From NCBI RefSeq assembly GCF_001078375.1, contig NZ_BBXI01000009.1, forward strand, positions 62,001 to 126,000: 64,000 nucleotides of DNA, written 5' to 3'. The translations under genes were made by a program, and so were the position numbers. Below are positions 18,030 through 27,920 of this stretch, piece by piece (positions within the stretch are counted from its first letter, which is position 1; every line of letters begins with the position of its first letter). Below the pieces are notes generated by a model. The model was not told the origin of the DNA, searched no databases, and saw only the letters and a list, made by a program, of their open reading frames with translations. Source of the stretch: Veillonella tobetsuensis (GTDB lineage Bacteria; Bacillota; Negativicutes; Veillonellales; Veillonellaceae).

Positions 18030-19077
18030 TACGGTTGTTGAACGAGACATACAAGAAATTATAAGTGATTCCCAGATATTCGATGCCTTTCGTGGCAAAT
18101 TAATCCTTGTTACTGGAGCGACTGGTTTAATTGGCTCTATGGTGGCTCGTTCATTAATAGCCGCGAATGATGCTTATCATCTTTCACTACGTGTCATCTG
18201 TCATGTTAGAAATATAGAAAAAGCTCACCATATGTTTAGTGATATTGTTGACTCAGATATATTAACCTTTGTTGATACCCCATTAGAATCTCTTGATATA
18301 GCTTGTGACTATATTATGCATGGTGCAAGCCCTACAAAATCAAAATATTTTGTAGAACATCCGGTTGATACGATTCGTACGTCAATTCATGGTACGGAGC
18401 GTATGTTAGAACTTGGAAAAGAGCAGAAAATTAAAGGTATGGTTTATTTATCTAGCATGGAACAATATGGAGTTCCTTATGAGTCAGGTCAAGTGATGAC
18501 CGAAGATCGTATCGGATATTTAGATCATCTTAATGTGCGTAGCTCTTATTCTGAAAGTAAACGCTTATGTGAGTGTTACTGTAAATCCTATGCTGTTGAA
18601 TTTGGTGTTCCTGTTAAAATCGCTCGCCTTGCGCAGACATTCGGCGCTGGTGTGCCGTTAGATGATAATCGGGTGTTTATGCAGTTCACCCAACATGCCT
18701 TGGATGGTCGTGATATCATCCTTCATACGAAGGGGGATTCAATGTCTAATTTCTGTTATATTACTGATGCGGTAAGAGCTATCCTTATTTTGCTGAGTCA
18801 AGGTGAAGTAGGCGAAGCTTATAATGTGTGTCATGATGAGGAAACTCGTAGCATTGCTAGTATTGCTAATTTAGTGGCATGTCATGTGGGTGAAGATAAG
18901 ATTTCTGTTATTTTTGATATTCCAGAAAATCTATCTTCCTTTGGTTATGCTCCTACAGTCCATATGTTTTTGAATTCAAAGAAGATGCGAAGTCTATCCT
19001 GGGAACCACAGGTTTCGATGAAAGAAGCATATATGCGACTTGCCGAATATATCAAAGAGGAGCGTCATCATGAGTAA
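18010..19077 (+). CDS. NAD-dependent epimerase/dehydratase (SDR)
   Basis: Extended SDR, about 355 aa. The NAD site is LVTGATGLIGSMVARSL near residue 35; the catalytic Ser is in YLSSMEQYG and the YxxxK is YSESK. FCYITDAVRAILILL is the usual C-terminal substrate-domain motif. It follows a TarI-like gene, a pairing known from capsule loci that make CDP-activated sugars or polyols. The start is uncertain: GTG 18010 overlaps the cytidylyltransferase and has no good ribosome site, but GGAGGTGAGGG at 18012-18022 could serve a later non-ATG codon. Confidence 0.8.
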   Translation: MEVRAINTVVERDIQEIISDSQIFDAFRGKLILVTGATGLIGSMVARSLIAANDAYHLSLRVICHVRNIEKAHHMFSDIVDSDILTFVDTPLESLDIACDYIMHGASPTKSKYFVEHPVDTIRTSIHGTERMLELGKEQKIKGMVYLSSMEQYGVPYESGQVMTEDRIGYLDHLNVRSSYSESKRLCECYCKSYAVEFGVPVKIARLAQTFGAGVPLDDNRVFMQFTQHALDGRDIILHTKGDSMSNFCYITDAVRAILILLSQGEVGEAYNVCHDEETRSIASIANLVACHVGEDKISVIFDIPENLSSFGYAPTVHMFLNSKKMRSLSWEPQVSMKEAYMRLAEYIKEERHHE

Positions 19078-20137
19078 AGAAATCATTATAGTTACCATAT
19101 CTCTTGGGAATGATGGGGCAGAACGTATTTTAACGGAACTTGCACGACAATGGCATCAAGATGGTCATAAAATCACGGTAATTCAAACGAGTCCTAATCG
19201 ATATGGAACAGAGTATGCATTGCCAGAGGGGATAGAGCAAATTCAAATTCATACGACTAGCTCAAATAAAATCATTCGCTTCTTACAAGAGATAAAAGTC
19301 CTTATTGGAATATTGAAAAAACGCCCCCGTGCGACATGTTTGTCTTTTCTAAGTGCGTCTAGTTTCATTTTGGCCATCAGCTCTTGGTTTGTGAAAAATC
19401 GTATAGTTTTTTCTGAACGAAATAATCCGCGCAAGGTACCTGTGGGTAAACATCAACAAATGCTGCGAGATTTCGCGTTTCATTTTGCAGATGCTATCGT
19501 ATTTCAAACGGAAGATGCAAAATCATATTTTTCTAACACCATACAAAGTCGTGGTCATATCATTCCAAATCCTATTAATGGTAATCTACCGGAACCTTAT
19601 GAAGGTGAACGGGATAAAACTATTGTAACGGCTTGTCGATTACATCCACAAAAGAATTTACCTATGATGATCAATGCCTTTAGCATGTTAGCTGATGAAT
19701 TTAAAGAGTATAAGCTCGTAATTTATGGGCAAGGTGTGTTAGAAGATGAACTTCGTCAACAAATAGCCAGCCTAGGCTTAACTGATAGAATTATATTACC
19801 AGGCTTTGCATCAAATATCTTAGAAAAGGAACGGCCTTGTACGATGTTTGTTTCATCGTCTGACTTTGAAGGTATATCAAACTCCATGTTGGAGGCCATG
19901 GGAATGGGCTTACCGGTTGTCGTTACAGATTGCCCTGTAGGCGGTGCGCGTATGGTCATTCAGGACGGTGTCAATGGATTACTTGTTCCCGTAGGTGATA
20001 CGAAAACAATGTATGAGAAAATGAAATCCCTATTAGCAAATCCTGAGCTAGCGAAGAAAATATCTCATGAAGCACTTAAGGTACGAGACACATTTCCACT
20101 CAGTAAAATTGCTAAACGTTGGATTGATATTTTATAA
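19070..20137 (+). CDS. GT4-family glycosyltransferase
   Basis: Retaining glycosyltransferase of the GT-B fold, about 355 aa, cytoplasmic face of the membrane. Near the start IVTISLGNDGAERILTELA forms the N-terminal Rossmann loop; the C-terminal donor site shows GRL-type ACRLHPQKNL and the EX7E motif in FEGISNSMLEAMGMGLPVV. ATG 19070, 7 bases after AGAGGAG, overlaps the previous stop; the in-frame TTG at 19040 is not supported. Probably adds one sugar of the capsule repeat. Confidence 0.88.
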   Translation: MSKEIIIVTISLGNDGAERILTELARQWHQDGHKITVIQTSPNRYGTEYALPEGIEQIQIHTTSSNKIIRFLQEIKVLIGILKKRPRATCLSFLSASSFILAISSWFVKNRIVFSERNNPRKVPVGKHQQMLRDFAFHFADAIVFQTEDAKSYFSNTIQSRGHIIPNPINGNLPEPYEGERDKTIVTACRLHPQKNLPMMINAFSMLADEFKEYKLVIYGQGVLEDELRQQIASLGLTDRIILPGFASNILEKERPCTMFVSSSDFEGISNSMLEAMGMGLPVVVTDCPVGGARMVIQDGVNGLLVPVGDTKTMYEKMKSLLANPELAKKISHEALKVRDTFPLSKIAKRWIDIL

Positions 20138-20185
20138 ATTAGCTTTGTGTTGTGATGTACATATATAGAGAGAAGAGGGACAGTA

Positions 20186-21457
20186 TTGAAATTAAATATT
20201 ACGGCCATATCTAATCGTCTTATATGGTTTATAACATTAATATTTCTTGTACTTTCATTAACCATATCATTTGCCCTCGGTGAAGCTAACTATGGTGCCT
20301 ATGTATTATTCGTATGTTTATTTGGCCTAATTTTATGCTACCTCATTAGAGAACAGGGACGTATTACACTGTCTTTTAATTGGATGCATATGTATATGCT
20401 ACTATTCATAGGCGTTTGTTATGTTAGCTCAATTGATGCACTTGATTCATCGGTAGCACTGAGTAGAAGCTTTGATATTGTAAAAATATTTTGTATGCTC
20501 ATTGTTTTGTATATGTGCTTTCAGCGAGAAAAATCAGTGGATTCACTGTTAAAAATTGGTATGTGGGCAGGGTATATCGTCTGTTTTTATACGGTATATT
20601 ATTACGGGCTAGATTATTTTATCAATGTATTATCTTCGTCTACACGAATTGCAAATGAAGCTTTGAATGCAAATACTGTTGGCTTATTAGGGGCAAATGC
20701 CATCGTTATGACTGTGTACTACATGATGTATGACAAGCCACGGTGGTGGAACATTATAGCATTACCAACATTAGGAATATTAGCAGCTACTGGCAGTCGA
20801 AAAGCATTGGTGTTTGTTGTAGTTGGGGTAGCTTTACTTTTTGTATTTAAAAGCTTTCGCAGTACAAATATTGTTAATTCCTTAGCTAAATTGGTGACTT
20901 ACTTAACCGTATTAATTGTAGGTTTTATAGGGATTTTACAATTACCTATGTTTAGTGAAATACTTGAGCGGATGAGCTCTATGGTTGAAGCTTTCACTGG
21001 GACTGGAGGCGATTCATCAACTATTGTCCGTTTGATGTTAGTAGATATTGGATGGGATTTATTTCATCAGTCTCCTCTCATAGGTGTAGGGATTCATAAT
21101 CCTTCCGTTTATACATATTCTATATTTGGAATAGAAAACTATTATCTCCATAATAACTACATTGAGTTATTGGCTGGTACCGGCATTATCGGAGTTGTAA
21201 CGTATTATTCGATGTATGTGTATCTCGTATATAACATGTTGCGCTATCATGATTTACACAGCAATGAATATGTAATGGTATTTATTCTGCTTATGTCTCA
21301 ATTAGTTATGGATATGGGTTTGGTTTCTTATGAAAGCAAAAGTACCTACTTTTACATGATGCTATTTTATATGGAAGTACAAATTTTACGTGCTAAAAGG
21401 GGGGCATTAGATGAATATACAAACAATATTGAGCAAAGGAAAGAAGTTCGTTCGTGA
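20186..21457 (+). CDS. O-antigen polymerase/ligase family protein (Wzy)
   Basis: Polytopic inner-membrane protein with about ten to twelve hydrophobic segments across 423 aa. The large periplasmic loop and the following GIHNPSVYTYSIFG...NYYLHNNYIELLAGTGIIG stretch match the Wzy_C/O-antigen ligase signature (HNNYIELLAGTGIIG). As the only such protein in the locus it is the likely repeat-unit polymerase. TTG start preceded by AGAGGGA; overlaps the next gene by 47 bases in another frame. Confidence 0.82.
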   Translation: MKLNITAISNRLIWFITLIFLVLSLTISFALGEANYGAYVLFVCLFGLILCYLIREQGRITLSFNWMHMYMLLFIGVCYVSSIDALDSSVALSRSFDIVKIFCMLIVLYMCFQREKSVDSLLKIGMWAGYIVCFYTVYYYGLDYFINVLSSSTRIANEALNANTVGLLGANAIVMTVYYMMYDKPRWWNIIALPTLGILAATGSRKALVFVVVGVALLFVFKSFRSTNIVNSLAKLVTYLTVLIVGFIGILQLPMFSEILERMSSMVEAFTGTGGDSSTIVRLMLVDIGWDLFHQSPLIGVGIHNPSVYTYSIFGIENYYLHNNYIELLAGTGIIGVVTYYSMYVYLVYNMLRYHDLHSNEYVMVFILLMSQLVMDMGLVSYESKSTYFYMMLFYMEVQILRAKRGALDEYTNNIEQRKEVRS

Positions 21458-22343
21458 TCCGTATTATCGGCTTAAGACGATGATAAAGCTGGGTTTTTAT
21501 GATTCTTTAAATGATGAGGAGTTTTTGCGTAAAATATTTCAGAAATATCAAGGCTATCCATTAGATTTGGACAACCCTAAGACATTTAATGAAAAAATGC
21601 AATGGATGAAACTACATGATCGTCAACCAGAATATATTACTATGGTGGATAAGCATGCGGCGAAACACTATTTAGCAGATAGGATAGACTCAAAATATAT
21701 CATTCCCACCTTGGGAGTGTGGAATTCTTTTAATGATATTGATTTTGATGCATTGCCAAATCAGTTTGTATTGAAATGTACCCATGATAGTGGAGGCATT
21801 GTAATCTGTAAGGACAAATCTACATTTAATAAAGAAGAAGCACGAAACATTATAAATAAGTCTTTAAAGCGTGATTTTTATCTGATAGCTCGAGAATGGC
21901 CTTATAAGGATGTGCCTCGACGTATTATTGCTGAAGAATACATAGATGAATTAGGCAGTGACGACCTATTAGACTATAAAATCTACTGTTTTCATGGTGA
22001 ACCCAAAATAACTGTTGTTTGTTCTGAACGTTTTTCTGAAACCGGGACGCGGATGGATTACTATGATGAAAACTGGGAATTTATGAATATTTCTGTTCCT
22101 CATTATGAACCTTCTAATAAGGACTTTAAAAAGCCGCCTCATTATGAGGAGATGATTGCTTTAAGTAAACAGTTATCTAAAGAATTTCCTTTTTTACGGG
22201 TGGATTTTTATGATGTGAATGATCGCCTATACATCGGAGAACTAACACTATACCCTGGCGCAGGATTTATAAAGATGGAACCAATTGAGTATGATTACAA
22301 AATGGGAGAGTGGTTACATCTTGAAAATATACATCGGAGCTGA
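21411..22343 (+). CDS. TupA-like ATP-grasp glycan-modifying protein
   Basis: 310-aa protein of the ATPgrasp_TupA family, known from teichuronopeptide biosynthesis and from many capsule loci. Recognisable parts are NPKTFNEKMQWMKLHD near residue 55, YIIPTLGVWNSFNDIDFDAL, VLKCTHDSGG, and IIAEEYIDELGSDDLLDYK, which hold the ATP-grasp basic and acidic residues. Family members are thought to link an amino acid or similar acid to the glycan. It lies inside the locus between wzy and a capA-like gene and overlaps both, so it is part of the same transcript. Confidence 0.8.
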   Translation: MNIQTILSKGKKFVRDPYYRLKTMIKLGFYDSLNDEEFLRKIFQKYQGYPLDLDNPKTFNEKMQWMKLHDRQPEYITMVDKHAAKHYLADRIDSKYIIPTLGVWNSFNDIDFDALPNQFVLKCTHDSGGIVICKDKSTFNKEEARNIINKSLKRDFYLIAREWPYKDVPRRIIAEEYIDELGSDDLLDYKIYCFHGEPKITVVCSERFSETGTRMDYYDENWEFMNISVPHYEPSNKDFKKPPHYEEMIALSKQLSKEFPFLRVDFYDVNDRLYIGELTLYPGAGFIKMEPIEYDYKMGEWLHLENIHRS

Positions 22344-23460
22344 TTTTGTCCCTACAGATATAAATCGCATATTATTTGAAAACGGTGATATGCACTCTAT
22401 AATTGGAACGCAATTATATAGCATGTTATGTGAGGCTGATTTAAATGTATTTAATTTGGAGGCCCCTCTTACAGACAACGATACATCAATTGACAAATTT
22501 GGACATAATTTAAAGTCTCCTACAAAAACAATTAATGGATTTAAAGCTATACCATCCTTATTATTAGGATTGGCAAATAATCATTCCTACGATCAAGGCT
22601 ATGAAGGTCTGCAATCTACAATGCAGGTGTTAACTCAATCTAATATTGCATATAGTGGTGCTGGTGGCAATGTAAATGAGGCGAAACAGCCTTACATATT
22701 TACAAAAGATGGGATACGGCTGGGCATCTATATGTGCACAGAAAATGAGTTTTCTAGTGCTAGTGTACATCGTGCAGGGGCTAATCCTTTCGATGTATTA
22801 GAAAGTTTTGACCATGTACAAACCCTTAAAGAACAATGCGATTATGTGATTGTTATTTACCATGGTGGGAAGGAGTTTTACCGCTATCCTTCACCAATGT
22901 TGCAACGCTATTGTCGCAAGTTTATTGAAAAAGGAGCTTCCCTAGTTCTTTGTCAACATAGTCACTGCATTGGTGCTCGAGAAGACTACGAGGCTGGTAC
23001 GATTATCTATGGGCAAGGTAGTTTCGTATTCCAAACAGAATATTTTAATAATTTACATGATATAGTTGCTGATTCATTGGTCGTAGAAATTAATATTGAT
23101 CAAGATGGTGTCCATATCAATGAAATTCCTATTACTCGTACAGAGGTAGGGATTACTTTAGCAACTAAGGAACATGCTCAGCTTGTTATAAAAATGTACA
23201 ATCAATTAAGCGAGGATATTAAGAATCCTCATTTTGTATATGAAAGCTATAAGTATTTTGCTGATGAGCACATTAATCGCTATTTGCGAGAATTCTTAGG
23301 TCGCTCTTGGGTTGTGAAAGCACTTAATCTTTTATGTAATCGCAAGTTAGCTCGCTTATTATTAGGTAAAACAAGTTATTTAGCCATACAAAATTATCTG
23401 ACCTGTGAAGCTCATTATGAATTATTTTTACAAGGCTTAAAGAATATAAATCATAAGTAA
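22321..23460 (+). CDS. CapA-like metallophosphatase-fold protein
   Basis: PGA_cap/CapA family, calcineurin-like fold. It has IGADFVPT (normally GD), FNLEAPLTDND, GLANNHSYDQGYEGL (the NNH motif), VIVIYHGGKEF and LCQHSHCIGA in the expected order, so the metal-binding His and Asn are largely kept. No signal peptide or N-terminal anchor is seen in the form starting TTG 22321 (MKIYIG), which would place it in the cytoplasm, unlike Bacillus CapA. An alternative TTG at 22285 adds 12 residues. Function here is probably glycan modification together with the TupA-like protein. Confidence 0.75.
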   Translation: MKIYIGADFVPTDINRILFENGDMHSIIGTQLYSMLCEADLNVFNLEAPLTDNDTSIDKFGHNLKSPTKTINGFKAIPSLLLGLANNHSYDQGYEGLQSTMQVLTQSNIAYSGAGGNVNEAKQPYIFTKDGIRLGIYMCTENEFSSASVHRAGANPFDVLESFDHVQTLKEQCDYVIVIYHGGKEFYRYPSPMLQRYCRKFIEKGASLVLCQHSHCIGAREDYEAGTIIYGQGSFVFQTEYFNNLHDIVADSLVVEINIDQDGVHINEIPITRTEVGITLATKEHAQLVIKMYNQLSEDIKNPHFVYESYKYFADEHINRYLREFLGRSWVVKALNLLCNRKLARLLLGKTSYLAIQNYLTCEAHYELFLQGLKNINHK

Positions 23461-23476
23461 AGGGATTTGAATCTCT

Positions 23477-24928
23477 ATGGATACTAAAGTTGTAGCTGCT
23501 GCTAAGTGGTCACTCATAACAGAGGTCTTAGCAAAGCTTATTACACCGGTTACAAATATCATATTGGCACATATATTGGCACCTACAGCATTTGGTATTT
23601 TAGCGACCATTATGATGGTCATCTCCTTTGCAGAGATGCTAGCCGATGCAGGTTTTCAAAAATTTCTTGTGCAATATGAATTTGAAAGTGAAGATGAAAA
23701 GCAGAAGAATGTAAGTGTCGCTTTTATCTCGAATATAGTTTTGGCGATTGTATTGTGGCTTATCATTATTATTTGGCGTGATGAACTAGCAATATTAGTT
23801 GGAAATGAAGGATTAGGATTTCCATTGGCTGTAATGGGGGCCATGTTGCCGTTAGGTGCATTTAGCAGTATACAAATGGCCATGTATAGAAGGAGCTTTA
23901 ATTTTAAATTCCTCTTAAGTATCCGTATGATTACAATCATTACACCTTTGTTCATATCTATACCAATGGCTTTAGCCGGGTTTGATTACTGGTCCTTAAT
24001 TGCCGGATTATTGGCAGCGCATTTATTTACAGCTATTGCACTATGTGTTCGACAAGAAAAGTTGATATCTATCTATTTTTCGAGTACTGTGTTTCGAAAA
24101 ATGTTCAGCTTTAGTGCTTGGTCCTTAGCAGAAGCTTTTTCTATCTGGCTTACTGCTTGGGTAGATACCTTTATTATTAGTCATTTTTTAGATGCATATT
24201 ATCTTGGCCTGTACAAGATGCCGACAGCTATAGTAACAACTGTAATGGCTATTGCCACATCTTCAATGGCACCTGTATTATTTTCTGCCTTATCACGACA
24301 TCAACATAATCAGGTAGAATTTGAAAAAACATTTTTAACCTTTCAAAGATACATGGCTTTATTCCTCGTACCTTTGGGTGTGGGGATGTTTGTATACCAA
24401 GATTTTATTGTAGAAATTTTGTTAGGGCCACAATGGAAACTAGCTGGCATCGTGTTAGGATCTTGGGCTTTAAGTTCGTCCCTAGTAACGGCAATATCCT
24501 ATTTAATATCCGAAGCATTCCGTGCGAAGGGGATGCCTAATATTTCATTTCTCGCACAAATGGCACATCTATTCGTATTAATACCTGTTATATATGTATG
24601 CGTGCAATATGACTTTACAACCTTTGTATATGCTCGTTCTATTGTGCGTGTACAGATGATTGCTGTACTTCTTTATCTATTAGCCATATATGTTGGTATG
24701 AATGCATGGCTTGTCATTCGAAATATTAAATCCTATATCATTGCTTCCGCTGTAATGGGCACTGGCTCATATGTTTTATTACATTTACATAATAGTATGA
24801 TTTGGACGATTTTCTGTATATGTATCAGTCTTATTTTGTATCTTGTTGTGTTGTATCTATTTCCAACGGAGAGAATTATACTTACTAAAATATGGGAGAG
24901 CGTCTTATTACGATTAAAACGCTCTTAA
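23477..24928 (+). CDS. Polysaccharide flippase (Wzx/PST family)
   Basis: 483-aa MOP-superfamily membrane protein with about 14 predicted transmembrane segments, opening with AAKWSLITEVLAKLITPVTN, the typical RfbX-like start. It moves undecaprenyl-linked repeat units to the outer face of the inner membrane for the Wzy polymerase at 20186. Sixteen bases separate it from the CapA-like gene. Confidence 0.87.
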   Translation: MDTKVVAAAKWSLITEVLAKLITPVTNIILAHILAPTAFGILATIMMVISFAEMLADAGFQKFLVQYEFESEDEKQKNVSVAFISNIVLAIVLWLIIIIWRDELAILVGNEGLGFPLAVMGAMLPLGAFSSIQMAMYRRSFNFKFLLSIRMITIITPLFISIPMALAGFDYWSLIAGLLAAHLFTAIALCVRQEKLISIYFSSTVFRKMFSFSAWSLAEAFSIWLTAWVDTFIISHFLDAYYLGLYKMPTAIVTTVMAIATSSMAPVLFSALSRHQHNQVEFEKTFLTFQRYMALFLVPLGVGMFVYQDFIVEILLGPQWKLAGIVLGSWALSSSLVTAISYLISEAFRAKGMPNISFLAQMAHLFVLIPVIYVCVQYDFTTFVYARSIVRVQMIAVLLYLLAIYVGMNAWLVIRNIKSYIIASAVMGTGSYVLLHLHNSMIWTIFCICISLILYLVVLYLFPTERIILTKIWESVLLRLKRS

Positions 24929-24943
24929 AGGAAAGGACAGATT

Positions 24944-26038
24944 ATGCTTTCACAAAATGTATCATTACATAATAAAGTCATTCTCGTTACAGGTGCGGCC
25001 GGATTTGTCGGTGCCAATCTTGTTATGTGGTTGTTTAAAACAGCTCAAGCAAGTCATATCATAGGTGTTGACTCTGTCAATGACTATTATGATGTAAGTT
25101 TAAAAGATTATCGCTTACAACAGATTGAGTCAGATGATAAACATGATAATCAATGGACCTTTAAAAAGGGCAATATCGCAGATAAAGCATTTTTAGAATC
25201 TATTTTTGAGGAATATAAACCGGAAATAGTTGTAAACTTAGCGGCACAGGCTGGTGTACGATATTCTATTACTAATCCTGATGCCTATATAGAGTCCAAT
25301 ATTATAGGATTTTATAATATATTGGAATGTTGTCGTCATTCTTATGATAACGGTACAAAAGGGGTAGAGCATCTCGTGTATGCATCATCATCTTCCGTAT
25401 ATGGGGCTAATAAAAAAATCCCCTATTCCACTGAAGATCAAGTAGATAATCCTGTATCCCTATATGCGGCTACAAAGAAATCTAACGAGTTATTAGCCTA
25501 TTCCTATGCTAAGTTGTATAACATACCGAGTACAGGTTTGCGCTTCTTTACTGTCTATGGTCCAGCAGGGCGTCCAGATATGGCGTACTTTGGTTTTACT
25601 AATACCTTGCGCAAGGGAGACGTTATTAAGATTTTCAACTATGGGAATTGTAAGCGTGATTTCACTTATATAGATGATATTGTTGAAGGTATTTATAAGG
25701 TTATGCAAGTGGCTCCAGAGCGAAGAAATGGCGCTGATGGATTACCAGTGCCACCATATGCAATTTATAATATTGGCAATAATAGCCCTGAAAATTTATT
25801 AGACTTTGTAACAATTTTAGGAGAAGAATTAGTATCAGCCGGTGTTCTGCCACCAGACTTTAATATGGAACGCCATAAGGAGCTTGTAGCGATGCAACCG
25901 GGCGATGTACCGATTACCTATGCAGATACATCGGCATTAGAAGCCGATTTTGGATTTAAACCAAGTACAACACTTCGTGAAGGTTTAAGACGCTTTGCGA
26001 TATGGTATAAAGATTTTTACATGAAGGGTGGTAAATAA
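24944..26038 (+). CDS. UDP-glucuronate 4-epimerase-like SDR
   Basis: Extended SDR of 364 aa with VTGAAGFVGANLVMWLF at residues 15-31, the GlcA-epimerase-type GVDSVNDYYDVSLKDYRL, catalytic Ser in YASSSSVYG, and YAATK. GLRFFTVYGPAGRPDMAYF is diagnostic for the UDP-glucuronate epimerase subgroup. It would turn UDP-GlcA from the dehydrogenase just downstream into UDP-GalA. Stop and next start abut (TAAATG). Confidence 0.87.
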   Translation: MLSQNVSLHNKVILVTGAAGFVGANLVMWLFKTAQASHIIGVDSVNDYYDVSLKDYRLQQIESDDKHDNQWTFKKGNIADKAFLESIFEEYKPEIVVNLAAQAGVRYSITNPDAYIESNIIGFYNILECCRHSYDNGTKGVEHLVYASSSSVYGANKKIPYSTEDQVDNPVSLYAATKKSNELLAYSYAKLYNIPSTGLRFFTVYGPAGRPDMAYFGFTNTLRKGDVIKIFNYGNCKRDFTYIDDIVEGIYKVMQVAPERRNGADGLPVPPYAIYNIGNNSPENLLDFVTILGEELVSAGVLPPDFNMERHKELVAMQPGDVPITYADTSALEADFGFKPSTTLREGLRRFAIWYKDFYMKGGK

Positions 26039-27205
26039 ATGAAAATAGCAATAGCTGGTACAGGCTATGTGGGCCTTTCGAATGGTGTATTACTAGCACA
26101 ACACAATGAGGTAGTAGCTCTAGATATCATTCCTGAAAAGGTTGAAATGATTAATCACAAGGAATCACCTATTGTAGATGCGGAATTAGCAGATTATTTA
26201 AAGAATAAATCTTTAAATTTCCGTGCCACTTTAGATCCAAAAGATGCTTTTCTGGGGGCCGATTATATAATTATTTCTACCCCCACAAACTATGATCCGC
26301 AAAAGAATTTTTTTGATACATCATCAGTTGAATCAGTCATTAAAACCGTATTGGATATTAATCCTGATGCGGTTATGATTGTTAAATCAACGGTTCCTGT
26401 AGGTTATACAGAGCAAATGAGAGAACGTTTTAATACTAATAATATTATTTTCTCCCCAGAATTTTTGCGTGAAGGTAAAGCTTTATATGATAATTTATAT
26501 CCTTCTCGTATTGTGGTTGGGGAAGATTCTGAACGAGCTCGTACCTTTGCAAGATTATTAGCAGAAGGGGCCCTTAAAGAAGATGTACCTCAGTGTTTTA
26601 CCGGCTCTACAGAGGCTGAGGCGATTAAGCTCTTTGCTAACACATATTTAGCATTGCGTGTAGCCTACTTTAATGAACTAGATTCTTATGCAGAAGTACG
26701 GGGGTTAAATACAAGTGAGATTATTCATGGCGTATGTTTAGATCCACGTATTGGTGATTTTTATAATAATCCGTCTTTTGGTTATGGTGGGTATTGTTTA
26801 CCAAAGGATACAAAACAGTTATTAGCAAATTACAATGATGTACCACAAAATCTCATTTCTGCTATTGTTGATGCTAATCGGACTAGAAAAGATCATATTG
26901 CGGATGCTATTATTGCGAAACAACCAAAGATTGTAGGTATTTATCGATTGACAATGAAGACTAATTCTGACAATTTTAGAGCTTCTGCAGTACAAGGTAT
27001 CATGAAGCGCATCAAGGCAAAGGGTATTGCCGTTGTTGTTTATGAGCCAACCCTAGAAGCTGAAGACTTCTTCCATTCGCCTGTGATTAGAAATTTTGAA
27101 GATTTCAAACGAGTTAGTGATGTAATTGTGGCTAATCGATGGGATGAAGCATTGGCAGATGTAAAGGATAAAGTATACACTAGAGATATCTTTGATCGAG
27201 ATTAG
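26039..27205 (+). CDS. ugd: UDP-glucose 6-dehydrogenase
   Basis: Oxidises UDP-glucose to UDP-glucuronate with two NAD+. N-terminal Rossmann [13 protein letters not shown] at residues 7-19, IIISTPTN, the [15 protein letters not shown] block and the catalytic Cys253 in [15 protein letters not shown]. 388 aa is the short bacterial form. With the epimerase upstream it supplies UDP-GlcA/UDP-GalA to an acidic capsule. Confidence 0.93.
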   Translation: MKIAIAGTGYVGLSNGVLLAQHNEVVALDIIPEKVEMINHKESPIVDAELADYLKNKSLNFRATLDPKDAFLGADYIIISTPTNYDPQKNFFDTSSVESVIKTVLDINPDAVMIVKSTVPVGYTEQMRERFNTNNIIFSPEFLREGKALYDNLYPSRIVVGEDSERARTFARLLAEGALKEDVPQCFTGSTEAEAIKLFANTYLALRVAYFNELDSYAEVRGLNTSEIIHGVCLDPRIGDFYNNPSFGYGGYCLPKDTKQLLANYNDVPQNLISAIVDANRTRKDHIADAIIAKQPKIVGIYRLTMKTNSDNFRASAVQGIMKRIKAKGIAVVVYEPTLEAEDFFHSPVIRNFEDFKRVSDVIVANRWDEALADVKDKVYTRDIFDRD

Positions 27206-27220
27206 TGGTGAGGAGAATAG

Positions 27221-27670
27221 ATGTTAAAAAAACATTGGATAAGCTTTGCTTTAGTTATTCTCGTTATTCTTTTTATATGGGATAATTCATTACAAAATGA
27301 TGTTTCCTCAGATGGTTTTAGTCTTAGAATAACTCAATGGTTAAGTCCATTACTTTATAAATTTGGATTCACAGGTGATGTGTGGTCCCTAAATCGCATT
27401 GTGCGCAAGATGGCCCATGTCTTTGAATTTTCCGTACTCGGAGGCTGTTTGTATATTGCGCTTCATCAATTTAATCGAGAATATGCTGGTCTTAAGGTAA
27501 TTGCTATTGGTCTTGCTATAGCAGGGCTCGATGAATGCTTACAGTTGACTAGTGTAGGTAGAAATGCATCAATTCGCGATGTAGCAATTGATACTGCTGG
27601 TGTTATTATTGGTGTAGTAATTGTTCAGCTAATACTATCTATCTATCGCTCTTTCAGTCATAAATCTTAG
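27221..27670 (+). CDS. VanZ family membrane protein
   Basis: 149 aa with four hydrophobic segments and the family's conserved features: a polar loop RKMAHVFEFSVLGGCLY (K-x2-H-x3-E/F), GLDECLQL and SIRDVAIDTAGVIIG (RD...D..N/A..G). VanZ-like proteins in polysaccharide loci have no settled function. It closes the main capsule operon; a terminator follows 50 bases later. Confidence 0.8.
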   Translation: MLKKHWISFALVILVILFIWDNSLQNDVSSDGFSLRITQWLSPLLYKFGFTGDVWSLNRIVRKMAHVFEFSVLGGCLYIALHQFNREYAGLKVIAIGLAIAGLDECLQLTSVGRNASIRDVAIDTAGVIIGVVIVQLILSIYRSFSHKS

Positions 27671-27720
27671 AACTATAAGATTTCTATATTTATATTTTTA
27701 GATATTTAAATATGATAAAA

Positions 27721-27756
27721 AAGACTTTTATGATTTTTCATAGAAGTCTTTTTTTT
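27721..27756 (+). terminator. Intrinsic terminator of the main capsule operon
   Basis: 13-bp stem (27721-27733 with 27738-27750, one G-T wobble), TTTT loop, T tract. Confidence 0.9.
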
Positions 27757-27833
27757 GTGAAATTTAAATGAAAATATAAATTAACCTTTAATTTGAAACA
27801 ATCAAATATTATCAAAAGTTTAGGTATAGGTAC

Positions 27834-27862
27834 TTTTCAAGACATAGAAAGATTGATATAAT
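27834..27862 (+). promoter_or_regulatory. Predicted extended -10 promoter of the PHP-type gene
   Basis: TGATATAAT with TATAAT at 27857-27862 (extended -10), and a weak -35 TTTTCA at 27834-27839 with 17-base spacing, 58 bases before the start codon at 27921. Confidence 0.55.
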
Positions 27863-27920
27863 ATGAATACAAAATGAATTTAATGGTTGAGAGAATTATA
27901 TCGAGGTAAGGGGCGATATA

